Shown here: positions 53,417 through 62,283 of the stretch, in pieces
How the letters are laid out: the number at the start of each line of letters is the position of its first letter
Numbering within the stretch: the stretch's first letter is position 1
NCBI GenBank assembly: GCA_024234575.1
Contig: JACKOB010000003.1
Span: forward strand, 496,001 to 560,000
Direction: 5' to 3'
Source of the DNA: Hahellaceae bacterium
GTDB taxonomy: Bacteria > Pseudomonadota > Gammaproteobacteria > Pseudomonadales > Oleiphilaceae
Length of the DNA stretch: 64,000 bases
Program-made: the position numbers and the translations under genes
The notes under the pieces: generated by a model
The model's database searches: none
Seen by the model: only the letters and a program-made list of their open reading frames with translations
Told to the model about the DNA's origin: nothing

Positions 53417-54298
53417 ATGAAAATAACTCTATGTGGTGTGCGTGGCTCAATTGCCGTACCCGGGCCTGATACCGTTCGGTATGGCGGTAATACAACCTGT
53501 ATTCATGTTGAAGGTAAAGACGGCACCCAACTGATTATCGATGGTGGTACCGGTATTCGTGCTTTGGGCGAGAGGTTATTGGCTGCTGGTCCTTTGGCTT
53601 GTTCAATCTTTATTACGCATACCCATTGGGATCATATTCAGGGGCTGCCTTTCTTTGTGCCATTTTTTCTACCGGGCAATCAGGTCGATATCTATGGCGC
53701 TTATGACCCCATTTACGGCAAAGATCTGAAGACGATTCTGGCGCAACAAATGGAGTACTGTTACTTCCCCGTGCGTGAAAGCGAGCTTAAAGCCAAAATA
53801 TCCTATAACCACGTGACAGAGCGGCAGCCCGTTAAAATTGGTTCGTTAACGGTAACACCTTTATTGGTTAATCACCCGGTCTATAACTTTGGTTATCGCA
53901 TAGAAGAAGATGGCAAAGTGTTTTTCTTCACGGGCGACTACGAACCCCCCTATAACATTTATGAACCTGCTGATGAAGATTACGAAGACTACCAGCGCTT
54001 AATTGTGCAGCAAAAGAAAACCCTGGTTGATTTTATTCGCGGTGCTGATGTGGTTGTGGCAGATACGCAATATACTCTGGCCGAGTATGCTTCGCGCAAA
54101 GGGTGGGGACACGGGACTTACGACAGCAGCATTGAAATGGCTCGGATGGCGGCGGTGAAATCGATGTACTTTACGCATCATGACCCCAACCGCACAGATG
54201 ACCAGCTGGATGCTATTTTTTCGCAGTTGCAAAGCCGGCAGGATTTACCTGCGACACGGTTTGCCGTTGCCCGCGAGGGAGAAATCATCGAACTTTAG
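53417..54298 (+). CDS. Metallo-beta-lactamase-fold hydrolase
   Basis: The protein of about 293 residues has the MBL metal motif THTHWDHIQG near residue 66, further ligand candidates at NHPV, FTGDYE and THHDPNR, and an N-terminus KITLCGVRGSI typical of the cyclic-phosphodiesterase/PhnP-like branch (VRGS-type). I took ATG 53417 with AAAGGCAG upstream rather than the first frame start at 53351. The substrate is unknown. Pairing with the HDOD gene hints at a signalling nucleotide role. Confidence 0.85.
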   Translation: MKITLCGVRGSIAVPGPDTVRYGGNTTCIHVEGKDGTQLIIDGGTGIRALGERLLAAGPLACSIFITHTHWDHIQGLPFFVPFFLPGNQVDIYGAYDPIYGKDLKTILAQQMEYCYFPVRESELKAKISYNHVTERQPVKIGSLTVTPLLVNHPVYNFGYRIEEDGKVFFFTGDYEPPYNIYEPADEDYEDYQRLIVQQKKTLVDFIRGADVVVADTQYTLAEYASRKGWGHGTYDSSIEMARMAAVKSMYFTHHDPNRTDDQLDAIFSQLQSRQDLPATRFAVAREGEIIEL

Positions 54299-54326
54299 GT
54301 GCCGATATTCGCGCCTGCCGCGCTGA

Positions 54327-54995
54327 CTACTTGTCTTCAATGTCAGGAATAGGTAAGTCTTTTTGAATAGCTCTTGCAGCCAAAGATTCTGCGCCAAACA
54401 ATATCATTTTTACCTGAATGTCTGTCTTTTCCATATATTTTCGTCGCTTCGTTGACGATAGATGCAGTGCTGTTGCTCCTGCATTAAATACGCAACTGAC
54501 TATCAAATCTGCTACATAAACAGGGTAAGCAATCGGGCGGTTCTTGCGGCGGCCCTCCTCTTCGAGCGACTCGGCGACGTCTTCGATAATATGAGAAATT
54601 TCCCGCTCAATGGCACTTTTAAATGGCTTAATGCCACCAATACGTTCTGCGACGATAAAATGGAAGAATTCACCATTGGCATCCAGATAGCGGTTAAACG
54701 TATCCACTGATCGCTGTATGATGGTTTCATCCTGATCAACTGTTTTACGAGCACGCCTTAAAAGCTGGCGCAGCGTGAGTCCTGCTTCATCAATAATTGC
54801 CAGCCCCAGATCTTCAAGATCGGTGAAATGATTATAAAAGGAAGGCGCAGCAATACCCGCTTCGCGCGTGATTTCCCGCAAGCTGACTCCTGAGTACCCC
54901 TTGTCTTTGCAAAGGTTTAAGGCGGCGTTCACGATGTTGCGTCGAACTGCTTTTTTCTTTTCGGTGCGCTCGCCCGAAGTCGAAGGTTTTGTCAT
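54327..54995 (-). CDS. TetR-family regulator, FabR/DesT-like
   Basis: The 222-residue repressor has an N-terminal helix-turn-helix (about 20-65, GVSLREITREAGIAAPSFYNHF, then DLEDLGLAI) that closely recalls FabR, the regulator of unsaturated fatty-acid synthesis. The C-terminal ligand domain is helical. ATG 54995 is chosen because the upstream frame would overlap efpL. The lipid link fits neighbouring lipid genes but the target is not shown. It lies 43 bp downstream of efpL on the same strand. Confidence 0.8.
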   Translation of the reverse strand: MTKPSTSGERTEKKKAVRRNIVNAALNLCKDKGYSGVSLREITREAGIAAPSFYNHFTDLEDLGLAIIDEAGLTLRQLLRRARKTVDQDETIIQRSVDTFNRYLDANGEFFHFIVAERIGGIKPFKSAIEREISHIIEDVAESLEEEGRRKNRPIAYPVYVADLIVSCVFNAGATALHLSSTKRRKYMEKTDIQVKMILFGAESLAARAIQKDLPIPDIEDK

Positions 54996-55038
54996 GATGT
55001 ATTGCCGCTCTGAGTATACTGCTATGGATCGCTGCCGG

Positions 55039-55605
55039 TTACACACGCGACATATATTTGCCTGTGACCGTATTGATTTTAATATTCTCGCCTTGCTCGA
55101 GATATTCGGGCACCTGAACCTCAATGCCTGTCACAAGTTTAGCAGGTTTTGTCCGTGCTGATGCTGATGCGCCGCGGATACCCGGGGTGGTTTCTATGAC
55201 TTCCATTGTCACAGTCGATGGCAGTTCAATGCCTATCAGTGCACCTTCGTAGAGCAGGGCGGTAATGTCTTCAAGGCCTTCTATTAAGTATCCGATATCT
55301 TCGCTTATCTCTTCTTTATTGATGCCGTACTGGCTGTAATCTTCAAGATTCATAAACTGGTAGATATCGCCATCAATATAAGAAAACTGTACTGGCAACC
55401 GCTGGCAGTCTGCCAGCTTAACGAAGTCATCGCCTTTGTAGGCTTCATCTCGTTTCTGATGTGTTTTCAGATTGTTCAGCTTAATTTTATAGATGGTTAC
55501 AGCCCCTCTCTGAGAGGGGCTTTTGGCTTCAATATTACGGATGATGAATGGGGCTCCATCCAGATCCAAAACCATTCCGCGTTTAAGTTCACAAGCTTTT
55601 GGCAT
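55039..55605 (-). CDS. efpL: Elongation factor P-like protein EfpL (YeiP)
   Basis: The 188-residue protein has the three beta-barrel domains of EF-P. EfpL/YeiP identity is shown by SPSQRGAVTIYKIKLNN, with Arg33 at the loop tip where EF-P carries its modified Lys, and by TPGIRGASASARTKPA and VPEYLEQGENIKI. EfpL helps ribosomes through proline and related stalling motifs without a lysine modification. The length equals that of the family. It is upstream of the FabR-like regulator on the same strand. Confidence 0.93.
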   Translation of the reverse strand: MPKACELKRGMVLDLDGAPFIIRNIEAKSPSQRGAVTIYKIKLNNLKTHQKRDEAYKGDDFVKLADCQRLPVQFSYIDGDIYQFMNLEDYSQYGINKEEISEDIGYLIEGLEDITALLYEGALIGIELPSTVTMEVIETTPGIRGASASARTKPAKLVTGIEVQVPEYLEQGENIKINTVTGKYMSRV

Positions 55606-55681
55606 AGATTGTTCTCATCTTCGGATTTGTTTGTTCTATTCGTGCCATTGTCACAATTTTATGACGCTACCGCCGGGGATA

Positions 55682-56176
55682 TTAGTGGTGGTGTCCGCCT
55701 ACGCCGTGTGCGTGCCCGTGGCTGATTTCTTCCTGGGTTGCGGGTCTCACACTAACCACCGTAACGTCAAATGTGAGTGTTTTTCCGGCCAGTGGGTGAT
55801 TGGTGTCAACATCGGCATTGAACTTGCCCAGTTTGACGATGGTGACATGTCGAGGGCCCTGATCTGTTTCGACGGATACGACCATGCCTGGCTTAAGCGT
55901 TTTCTTCAGCTTCTTATCCGCATCACCAAGAATGTGTTTGATTGGTACGCGTTGTAATTCGCTGCTGGTACGTTGCCCATAACCGTCTTCCGGTGCAATG
56001 GTGACAGAAAAAGAGTCGCCTTCTGCTTTGCCGGAAATAGCCTTTTCGAGGCCAGGGATAATGTTGCCCTTTCCTTGTAGAAAAGCGATAGGATCGCCGC
56101 CATTTGAGTCTTCAATAACTTCGCCTTTGTCATCAGTCAGGCGATAGTGAAACTGGATTACATTCGTGTCTTGCAT
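55682..56176 (-). CDS. slyD: SlyD-like FKBP peptidyl-prolyl isomerase
   Basis: The 164-residue protein has the FKBP core split by an insert-in-flap domain, as in SlyD: FHYRLTDDKGEVIEDS, GKGNIIPGLEKAISG, then a flap with VPIKHILGDADK and NHPLAGKTLTFDVTV. The C-terminus is His-rich (HGHAHGVGGHHH), suggesting nickel or zinc binding as in SlyD metallochaperones, although much shorter than in E. coli. It is on the same strand as efpL with a 76-bp gap. Confidence 0.85.
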   Translation of the reverse strand: MQDTNVIQFHYRLTDDKGEVIEDSNGGDPIAFLQGKGNIIPGLEKAISGKAEGDSFSVTIAPEDGYGQRTSSELQRVPIKHILGDADKKLKKTLKPGMVVSVETDQGPRHVTIVKLGKFNADVDTNHPLAGKTLTFDVTVVSVRPATQEEISHGHAHGVGGHHH

Positions 56177-56285
56177 ACTGTGCGCTCCCTAAATTTGGCG
56201 CACATTATCCTGCAAAACGGTGATCAGTTAAAGGGCAGTGTTTTCTTGCCTGAGGGGAGGTTCATTTCGGCAAGGTGGTTTGAGG

Positions 56286-57314
56286 TTATGGCAGGGCTGA
56301 CTTCTGTGCTGACACTGCATCCCAGAGTGACTTGCCGGTAATCTTGGGGGAGCCGTTGGCAGCCTTTTCGGCGTCTTTGATCAGTGCGGTGATTTTCTCG
56401 TTAATAGGAACCTGCATGCCATGCTTCTGAGCCAGCAGGATGATTTCGCCATTAAGCAGGTCAACTTCTGTCATTCGTCCAAGGGTTAAATCTTCTTGCA
56501 TGGACGATTTGGCTTTCGGGTCTATTGTTAGCATCGCTCGGGCGACAATCTGAAAGAGCCAGGTTGGTAAATTCAGTACTTTTGGTATCAGTGTTGGCAC
56601 AAGCTTGCCCAGTCTTTGGGGGGTAATACCTTCGGCGGCCATTACTGCCAGCGCCTCGCTGATGCTTCCTGCTAGCACCCGACGGTAGTTTCTATCCTGC
56701 AGCTCGTCCAACAGCGGTATGCCTGCCAGTGCATTGATAGAATTGTTCAGGTTCAGCAGTAACTTTCCCCACTGAATCTCAGTCATGTCATCTTTAAGTT
56801 CGACAGAGAAACCGGCTTTGGTGAGGGTATCCGCTACACACTTTTCCTTGCCATGCAGGGTTTCGAGGCAGAGTTTGCCTTCGGTGCCGCAGTGAAAATG
56901 GCTGTTGTTATCGTTGATAACATTAAACGGTACCATGCCTGTGAGCACATCTCTGCCGGGTAAGCTGTCTTTAAGAAGCTGCCCGTTACGGATGCCATTT
57001 TGAAAGCTGACAATCAGTGCCGACTTTTTGGCATGCTGTTTTATGCTGGTGGCTGCCTCTTGGGTGCCAGTACCTTTAACCGTCACGAAAATAATATCAG
57101 CCGCGTAGAGACCTTCAGGGCTTGTATAAAAGTTGATGTCGTCGATAAAAACCTGGTCTTTCCTGCCTTGCCAATCGGTAAGCGTTAATCCGCGCCGCTC
57201 GATTGCCTCTTTAACCTTTGGTCGGCCAATGAAGTGAACCGTGGCACCTCTTGCCGCCAGACAGCCGCCAAGGTAGCATCCGATTGAACCTGCGCCAAAT
57301 ACTGCTATTTGCAT
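56286..57314 (-). CDS. Ketopantoate reductase family protein
   Basis: The 342-residue protein has the NADPH motif FGAGSIGCYLGG at the N-terminus, FVTVKGT, SFQNGI, a catalytic Lys in EIQWGKLLLNLNN, and a C-terminal helical domain with DLTLGRMTEVDLLNG. This is the 2-dehydropantoate 2-reductase (PanE/ApbA) fold. It is longer than typical PanE (about 300), and paralogues act on other 2-keto acids, so the pantothenate role is not certain. ATG 57314 follows GAGAGA. Confidence 0.85.
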   Translation of the reverse strand: MQIAVFGAGSIGCYLGGCLAARGATVHFIGRPKVKEAIERRGLTLTDWQGRKDQVFIDDINFYTSPEGLYAADIIFVTVKGTGTQEAATSIKQHAKKSALIVSFQNGIRNGQLLKDSLPGRDVLTGMVPFNVINDNNSHFHCGTEGKLCLETLHGKEKCVADTLTKAGFSVELKDDMTEIQWGKLLLNLNNSINALAGIPLLDELQDRNYRRVLAGSISEALAVMAAEGITPQRLGKLVPTLIPKVLNLPTWLFQIVARAMLTIDPKAKSSMQEDLTLGRMTEVDLLNGEIILLAQKHGMQVPINEKITALIKDAEKAANGSPKITGKSLWDAVSAQKSALP

Positions 57315-57705
57315 GAGTCTCTCGCTATATTTCTTTTCTGCTTTTCGGTTCTGGAAGTGAAATGTTAACAAGCCATGAATGTTTAATGGTGATGTCCTGC
57401 TGATTTGACAGAATGATCCGATTTCGGGCCGTTACTTTGAACGATTAGTAAACACCCTGTCAACCCGTGATTATGATGCCAGCTCTTTTACATTGTGATC
57501 GAAGGTCAGCAAAAACGGGACTTCCACGCTCGCTTTACAGATTACTCTAGCGTGCTATGGGAGAGCTCTTCATTTAATGATGGAATGTTCAATAAATGAC
57601 CTCTCTTGCCGTATTCATTGTGACGCACTTCAAGTATAATACGCCCTCTTTTAATTCCGGCTTATCGGAACGACCTCTGATCGGCCCACTTGTAAGGTTT
57701 TTTTC
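57315..57705. other. Intergenic region and long leader of deaD
   Basis: The 391-bp stretch lies between the divergent ketopantoate-reductase gene and deaD. A long leader on deaD is known in E. coli and would be consistent with this gap. I see no gene or clear repeat here. Confidence 0.4.
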
Positions 57706-59706
57706 ATGGTATCTCCCTCAATATCCAGCTTCGCTGATTTAGCGCTTAATCCATTAATTATTAAAGCGCTGAGTCAAGTGGGTTACGAACAACCATCTCC
57801 AATTCAGGCGGCGAGTATCCCTCCTTTGTTAGAGGGCAAGGACTTGCTGGGAGTGGCGCAAACCGGAACCGGAAAAACGGCAGCCTTCGCGCTGCCGCTT
57901 CTCACTAATATTGATGTTTTACAAGAGTCACCGCAGGTGCTCGTTCTGGCGCCAACCAGAGAATTGACCATACAGGTAGCAGAAGCATTCAAAAAGTATG
58001 CACAAAACCTTAAGGGCTTTCATGTTCTGCCTATCTACGGTGGTCAGGATATGGGTGGCCAGTTGAGGCAGTTGCAGCGTGGTGTGCATATCGTCGTAGG
58101 TACCCCCGGCCGAATAATGGATCACTTGCGTCGTAAGAGCCTTAATCTCGACAAGCTCAAAACAGTTGTTCTTGATGAAGCTGACGAAATGTTACGCATG
58201 GGCTTTATCGATGATGTTGAGTGGATTCTCGATCATACACCGAAAGGGCGTCAGGTAGCGCTTTTCTCTGCCACCATGCCGCCACCGATTAAGCGAGTCG
58301 CTGATCGATACCTGGTAAACCCGACCGAAGTGCGTATTGAGTCGTCCACGACTACGGTCGAAGCAATTGAGCAGGCCTACGTGCAGGCGCGAAATGATCA
58401 AAAACTGGATGCGTTAACACGTATCCTCGAAGTAGAAGCTTTTGACGGCATGATGATTTTCGTTCGCACGAAAAATGCCACTGTCGAGTTAGCCGAAAAA
58501 CTCGAAGCCCGAGGCTACTCTGCCGCCGCATTGAATGGCGATATGACGCAAGCACTGCGTGAGCGCACCGTTGCCAATTTAAAGAAAGAAAAAATAGATA
58601 TCCTTGTGGCCACTGATGTTGCCGCCAGAGGGGTTGACGTGCCACGTATTACGCACGTTGTAAACTATGACGTTCCTTATGACACAGATTCATATGTTCA
58701 CCGTATTGGCCGAACAGGCCGAGCCGGACGTACAGGCAAGGCGGTTCTGTTTGTGACGCCTCGTGAAATGTACATGCTGCGTTCTATCGAAAAGGCGACT
58801 CGTGGTGAAATTCCACCAATGAAGATTCCGTCTAGCAAAGAAGTTGCAGATCAGCGTGTAACAGCCTTCAAACAGCAAATTAAAGATGTATTGGTTTCTG
58901 ATGAGTTATCCCTGGATTTCTTTGAAGGTATTGTTTCTGACTTCTGCCTCGAAAATGCCTGCACAGCAGAACAGATGGCCGCAACGCTTGCCTATATGAT
59001 GCAAAAGGCCAGACCGCTGCAGATATCTGAAAAAGAACTGAAGCATGATCAGTTTGCCTTTAATCAGGATCAGGGACGTGGTGATCGCGGTGACCGTGGT
59101 CGTCGTGATGAGGGACGTGATGGTCGTGGTCGTCGCGAGCGTGGTGCTCGTGAAGAGGGCCGTGGACGTCGTGACGAAGGCCGTGGCAAGCGAGATGATT
59201 CTCGTTCAGCTGGTGATCGCCCAGAGCGTAAGCGCCGTGATAGTGAGCCGCGTCAGGCTCGCCCTGAAAGTGATGTACCAATGGTGAAATATCGGTTGGA
59301 AGTAGGAAAGCATCACAATATTACTGCCGGTGATATTGTCGGAGCCATTGCCAACGAAGCTGGTCTGGAAGGGCAATACATCAATAACCTGCGCATGTTT
59401 GATGATTATTCAACCGTCGATTTGCCAGAAGGAATGCCGAAAGACCTATACCGTCACCTGCAAAAAGTGAAGGTTAAGAGCCAGCCCATCAATATCAGCC
59501 AGTTTGATGGTGCGGACAGTTCTGGTGATGATGCGCCAGCACGTAAGCCCCGCAGTGGAGGTCGCGACTTTGGCTCCAGAGACAAGGCGCCGCGTTCGTC
59601 TTCACGAGATCGCGACAGCGGTTCTTCTGAGGGGGATCGTCCGATCATGCGTCGAAAGCCATCCGGTGACCGTAAACCAAGAGAAAACAGCCGTAATCGC
59701 GATTAA
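57706..59706 (+). CDS. deaD: DEAD-box RNA helicase DeaD/CsdA
   Basis: The 666-residue cold-shock-type helicase works in ribosome assembly and mRNA turnover. It has Q motif SPIQ at 31-34, AQTGTGKT at 51-58, DEAD at 157-160, SAT, ARGVDVP and HRIGRTGRAG. A linker at about 380-450 is followed by an Arg/Gly/Asp-rich low-complexity stretch (about 455-525), a DbpA-like RNA-binding domain (about 528-605, YRLEVGKHHNITAGDIVGAI), and a second Arg/Ser-rich tail. The ATG follows TAAGG at eight bases. It ends at a strong bidirectional terminator. Confidence 0.95.
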   Translation: MVSPSISSFADLALNPLIIKALSQVGYEQPSPIQAASIPPLLEGKDLLGVAQTGTGKTAAFALPLLTNIDVLQESPQVLVLAPTRELTIQVAEAFKKYAQNLKGFHVLPIYGGQDMGGQLRQLQRGVHIVVGTPGRIMDHLRRKSLNLDKLKTVVLDEADEMLRMGFIDDVEWILDHTPKGRQVALFSATMPPPIKRVADRYLVNPTEVRIESSTTTVEAIEQAYVQARNDQKLDALTRILEVEAFDGMMIFVRTKNATVELAEKLEARGYSAAALNGDMTQALRERTVANLKKEKIDILVATDVAARGVDVPRITHVVNYDVPYDTDSYVHRIGRTGRAGRTGKAVLFVTPREMYMLRSIEKATRGEIPPMKIPSSKEVADQRVTAFKQQIKDVLVSDELSLDFFEGIVSDFCLENACTAEQMAATLAYMMQKARPLQISEKELKHDQFAFNQDQGRGDRGDRGRRDEGRDGRGRRERGAREEGRGRRDEGRGKRDDSRSAGDRPERKRRDSEPRQARPESDVPMVKYRLEVGKHHNITAGDIVGAIANEAGLEGQYINNLRMFDDYSTVDLPEGMPKDLYRHLQKVKVKSQPINISQFDGADSSGDDAPARKPRSGGRDFGSRDKAPRSSSRDRDSGSSEGDRPIMRRKPSGDRKPRENSRNRD

Positions 59707-59736
59707 TCAATCGATCAGTTGATAGATTACACCAAC

Positions 59737-59773
59737 AAAAAAGGTGGGCATCGATTGAGCCCACCTTTTTTTT
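59737..59773. terminator. Bidirectional rho-independent terminator
   Basis: GGTGGGC and GCCCACC form the stem, flanked by an A-run on the left and a T-run on the right. It therefore works for both deaD and the convergent oxidoreductase gene. Confidence 0.92.
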
Positions 59774-59801
59774 GCAGCGCGTTTTGTTGACGCATTTATT
59801 T

Positions 59802-61490
59802 TTAAGCGGTTTGTGCTTTCTTCGTCTCTGCAACGGCTTTTTCCGCACCGAAGAACATCGACTTGGCCAGTTTTACATTACTTAAACCTAACACCGCAAC
59901 GGCAGTTCCCAAACCTGCCATTAACGCACCAACCACGCCGCAACTCAGCACATCCTGACCGGTCAGGTAGAGGCCTTTGATGTTGGTTTTCGGCTTCAGC
60001 CATGTCTGCTCAAAGCGGCTCGGGTCGTGCTCGATACCGTAGATTTCACCTTGCGGGTAGTAGCAAAAATAGTCTGTAGAAAGCGGTGTGGAAAGCTCGT
60101 AGTAATCTATCTTACCGCGTAAATGTGGCAGCTTTTCATAAACGTACTCTAACAGGCGCTCTGAAAACTGCTCTTTTAGAGCATCATAATCATCACCGCG
60201 CTTGCCCCATGTTTCATCTTTCCATGGTGCGAACAAATCGTAAGTGGTGGGTGCGACTATCTCAATGGTTGATTTGCCTGGGTAACGTTTGTCCCATGAC
60301 GGATCTTTTGAGGATGGGAACGAAATGTACACCACCGGGAATTCTGCCTGCTGATCCTTTTTAAACTTCTCGACGTTTTCATCCGGCGTATAATTGGGGT
60401 AAATCCAGAAGTTGGTTTTCGGTAAGCCCAGTTCTTCAGAGGTTCCCTTAAGGCCGATATACATTCCTAAATGGGCCATTGAGCGTTTAACGGTTTGCAG
60501 TTTTTTATCATAGCCATGTTTCTTGCTGACTTCTGGCGAAACCAACCGCTGGAAGGTGTTGAAAACGCCAGCATTACTAATCACAATTGGCGCACTGATA
60601 ATGGTGCCATCTTTCATTCTAACGCCAGTTGCGCGATCCTTTTCGATCACGATTTCTTCTACAACCGCATAGGTCATTACATCACCGCCGGATTCCTGAA
60701 TAACTGGAATCACCGTTTCAGCGATTCGTGAAGCGCCGCCGATAGGGTAGTAGCCACCATAAATGTAGTGCTTGGCAATTAATGCATGAATGAGAAAACT
60801 GGACGATTTTGGCGGCATGCCACAATCACCCCATTGTCCGGTGAGTACGGCGATTAATTCTTGATTACTGGTAAGGCTGCTTAATACTTCATAGGTCGTT
60901 TTGTTAATAAAATCCGGTGCGATCTTATTCTTGATTGGCTTCCAGAATTTATTGGCCAATTCAGGTAGAAACTTTTCAACGGACATTGCCGGCATGGCAT
61001 TTGCGACTTCACTCAGCATTTCGACGTAGCGGTTAATGGCCTTGCTTTCGTTAGGGAAGTAGCCGATTAAGCCATCGATAAATGCCTGCTTGCCTGCTTT
61101 CAGGTCGTACTGTTCGCCGCCAAAGTAAAATCGGTCATAAACATCATCCATTGGCGCCCACTCGAGCTGGCTGTTGGTGATGAAATCAAACATTTTACGG
61201 GCAGAAGAGCTTTTATGGCCGACGTCGCCAATATAATGCACACCGACGTCCCACTCGTAGCCATTGCGAGAATAACTGTGTGTGTAACCACCAGCGGTGT
61301 AGTGCTGCTCTAACACTAATACTTTTTTTCCTGCCTTGGACATGCAGGCGGCGGTGGCGAGGCCTCCCATGCCAGAACCGATAACGATGGCATCATAAGG
61401 GCCATTCAAACGGCTGCTGCGATAACGGTTGCCGATACGAATGGTGCTGGGTTGTGGGCTTTTTTTAGTTTGGGGTTTTGTGGTAGCCAT
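59802..61490 (-). CDS. FAD-dependent oxidoreductase, retinol saturase/phytoene desaturase-like
   Basis: The 562-residue flavoprotein has the dinucleotide motif IVIGSGMGGL at about 35-44, LEQHYTAGGYTHSY, VGVHYIGDVG, and a C-terminal LYLTGQDVLSCGVVGALMAGL typical of CrtI/retinol-saturase proteins. The substrate is probably a polyunsaturated or isoprenoid lipid. No carotenoid genes are nearby, so it is unlikely to be a classical carotenoid enzyme. ATG 61490 follows AAGGA. The frame is open to 61568, across the operator. It is divergent from a PadR regulator. Confidence 0.85.
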   Translation of the reverse strand: MATTKPQTKKSPQPSTIRIGNRYRSSRLNGPYDAIVIGSGMGGLATAACMSKAGKKVLVLEQHYTAGGYTHSYSRNGYEWDVGVHYIGDVGHKSSSARKMFDFITNSQLEWAPMDDVYDRFYFGGEQYDLKAGKQAFIDGLIGYFPNESKAINRYVEMLSEVANAMPAMSVEKFLPELANKFWKPIKNKIAPDFINKTTYEVLSSLTSNQELIAVLTGQWGDCGMPPKSSSFLIHALIAKHYIYGGYYPIGGASRIAETVIPVIQESGGDVMTYAVVEEIVIEKDRATGVRMKDGTIISAPIVISNAGVFNTFQRLVSPEVSKKHGYDKKLQTVKRSMAHLGMYIGLKGTSEELGLPKTNFWIYPNYTPDENVEKFKKDQQAEFPVVYISFPSSKDPSWDKRYPGKSTIEIVAPTTYDLFAPWKDETWGKRGDDYDALKEQFSERLLEYVYEKLPHLRGKIDYYELSTPLSTDYFCYYPQGEIYGIEHDPSRFEQTWLKPKTNIKGLYLTGQDVLSCGVVGALMAGLGTAVAVLGLSNVKLAKSMFFGAEKAVAETKKAQTA

Positions 61491-61562
61491 TGAGTTATCC
61501 TTGTTGCGATCTTGCCGACCGGGTGAGGTTGGCAGAAATGTGTAAAAATCAATCAATATCAT

Positions 61563-61578
61563 ATGCAAATAATTGCAT
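61563..61578. promoter_or_regulatory. Candidate PadR operator
   Basis: ATGCAA-ATAA-TTGCAT is a perfect 6-bp inverted repeat with a 4-base centre. PadR-type operators often read ATGT-N8-ACAT, and this one is ATGC-N8-GCAT. It lies in the gap between the divergent oxidoreductase and padR-type genes. A half-site TTGCAT recurs at 61601-61606. Confidence 0.55.
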
Positions 61579-61706
61579 AAAACAAAGCATTTTTTGTATT
61601 TTGCATTAAAATATGAATGTGAGAAAAACTGGCCTAGTAGCCATCAAGGCTTTACAAATTTGTTACGGTCCGCAGTGCCAGATCGATCACCGGAGATAGA
61701 CAACTT

Positions 61707-62249
61707 ATGTCAATAAAGCATGCCATACTCGCGTTACTGGATATTGACCAGGGGACTGGTTACGACCTGATGACACGTTTTAATAACAGTATCGGCAGCT
61801 TCTGGTCAGCCTCTCATCAGCAGGTGTATAAAGAATTAGCGAGCCTGGCCACAGAAGGCTGGGTCGAATTTGATGAAGTCGAGCAGGCTGGCAAACCTTC
61901 GAAAAAAATATACCGGGTAACCCCCGCAGGGTTGGACGAATTAAAATCCTGGTTACAAAAGCCGGTAAAACCACTGAAGGTTAAGTACCCGTTTTTGATT
62001 AAAATCTTTGCCGGTGACCATCTGTCAAAAGCACAGCTAAGACAGGATATTATCCAAAACTCGGCTGAGCATAGAGAAACTCTCGACGCCTATACAAAGC
62101 TGGAGCAATGGATACTGCATCTCCCCGAGAAGGAAAAGAAAAAGTACCACTTGCCATATGCAACCATGAAACTGGGAATGAAAGTTGAACAGGCGTGGTT
62201 AGAGTGGAGTGAGGAGATGCTTAATGATATACCCCAGGAACGTGAATAG
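61707..62249 (+). CDS. PadR-family transcriptional regulator
   Basis: The 180-residue regulator has a winged helix (about 1-85) opening SIKHAILALLDIDQGTGYDL and containing SASHQQVYKELASL, then a C-terminal helical dimerisation region with a Glu/Lys-rich helix (PEKEKKKYHLPYA). Members of this Vir-type PadR group repress adjacent divergent genes and release DNA on binding aromatic or lipid ligands. The target is inferred to be the flavoprotein gene. It ends inside an 11-bp terminator hairpin. Confidence 0.92.
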   Translation: MSIKHAILALLDIDQGTGYDLMTRFNNSIGSFWSASHQQVYKELASLATEGWVEFDEVEQAGKPSKKIYRVTPAGLDELKSWLQKPVKPLKVKYPFLIKIFAGDHLSKAQLRQDIIQNSAEHRETLDAYTKLEQWILHLPEKEKKKYHLPYATMKLGMKVEQAWLEWSEEMLNDIPQERE

Positions 62250-62263
62250 CAGCGTTCCTGGGG
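62232..62263. terminator. Strong hairpin at the end of the padR-type gene
   Basis: CCCCAGGAACG and CGTTCCTGGGG form an 11-bp perfect stem around a 10-base loop that includes the stop codon. It serves both this gene and the convergent acyl-CoA dehydrogenase gene, although no T-run is present. Confidence 0.6.
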
Positions 62264-62283
62264 ATAGTGGCAGTTACTCAGTA

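Noticed and set aside
59045-59287. Val/Asp- and His/Asp-rich frames on both strands inside deaD
   Set aside because: They arise from the repetitive CGT/GGT codons of the Arg-Gly-Asp tail of DeaD and are not separate genes.
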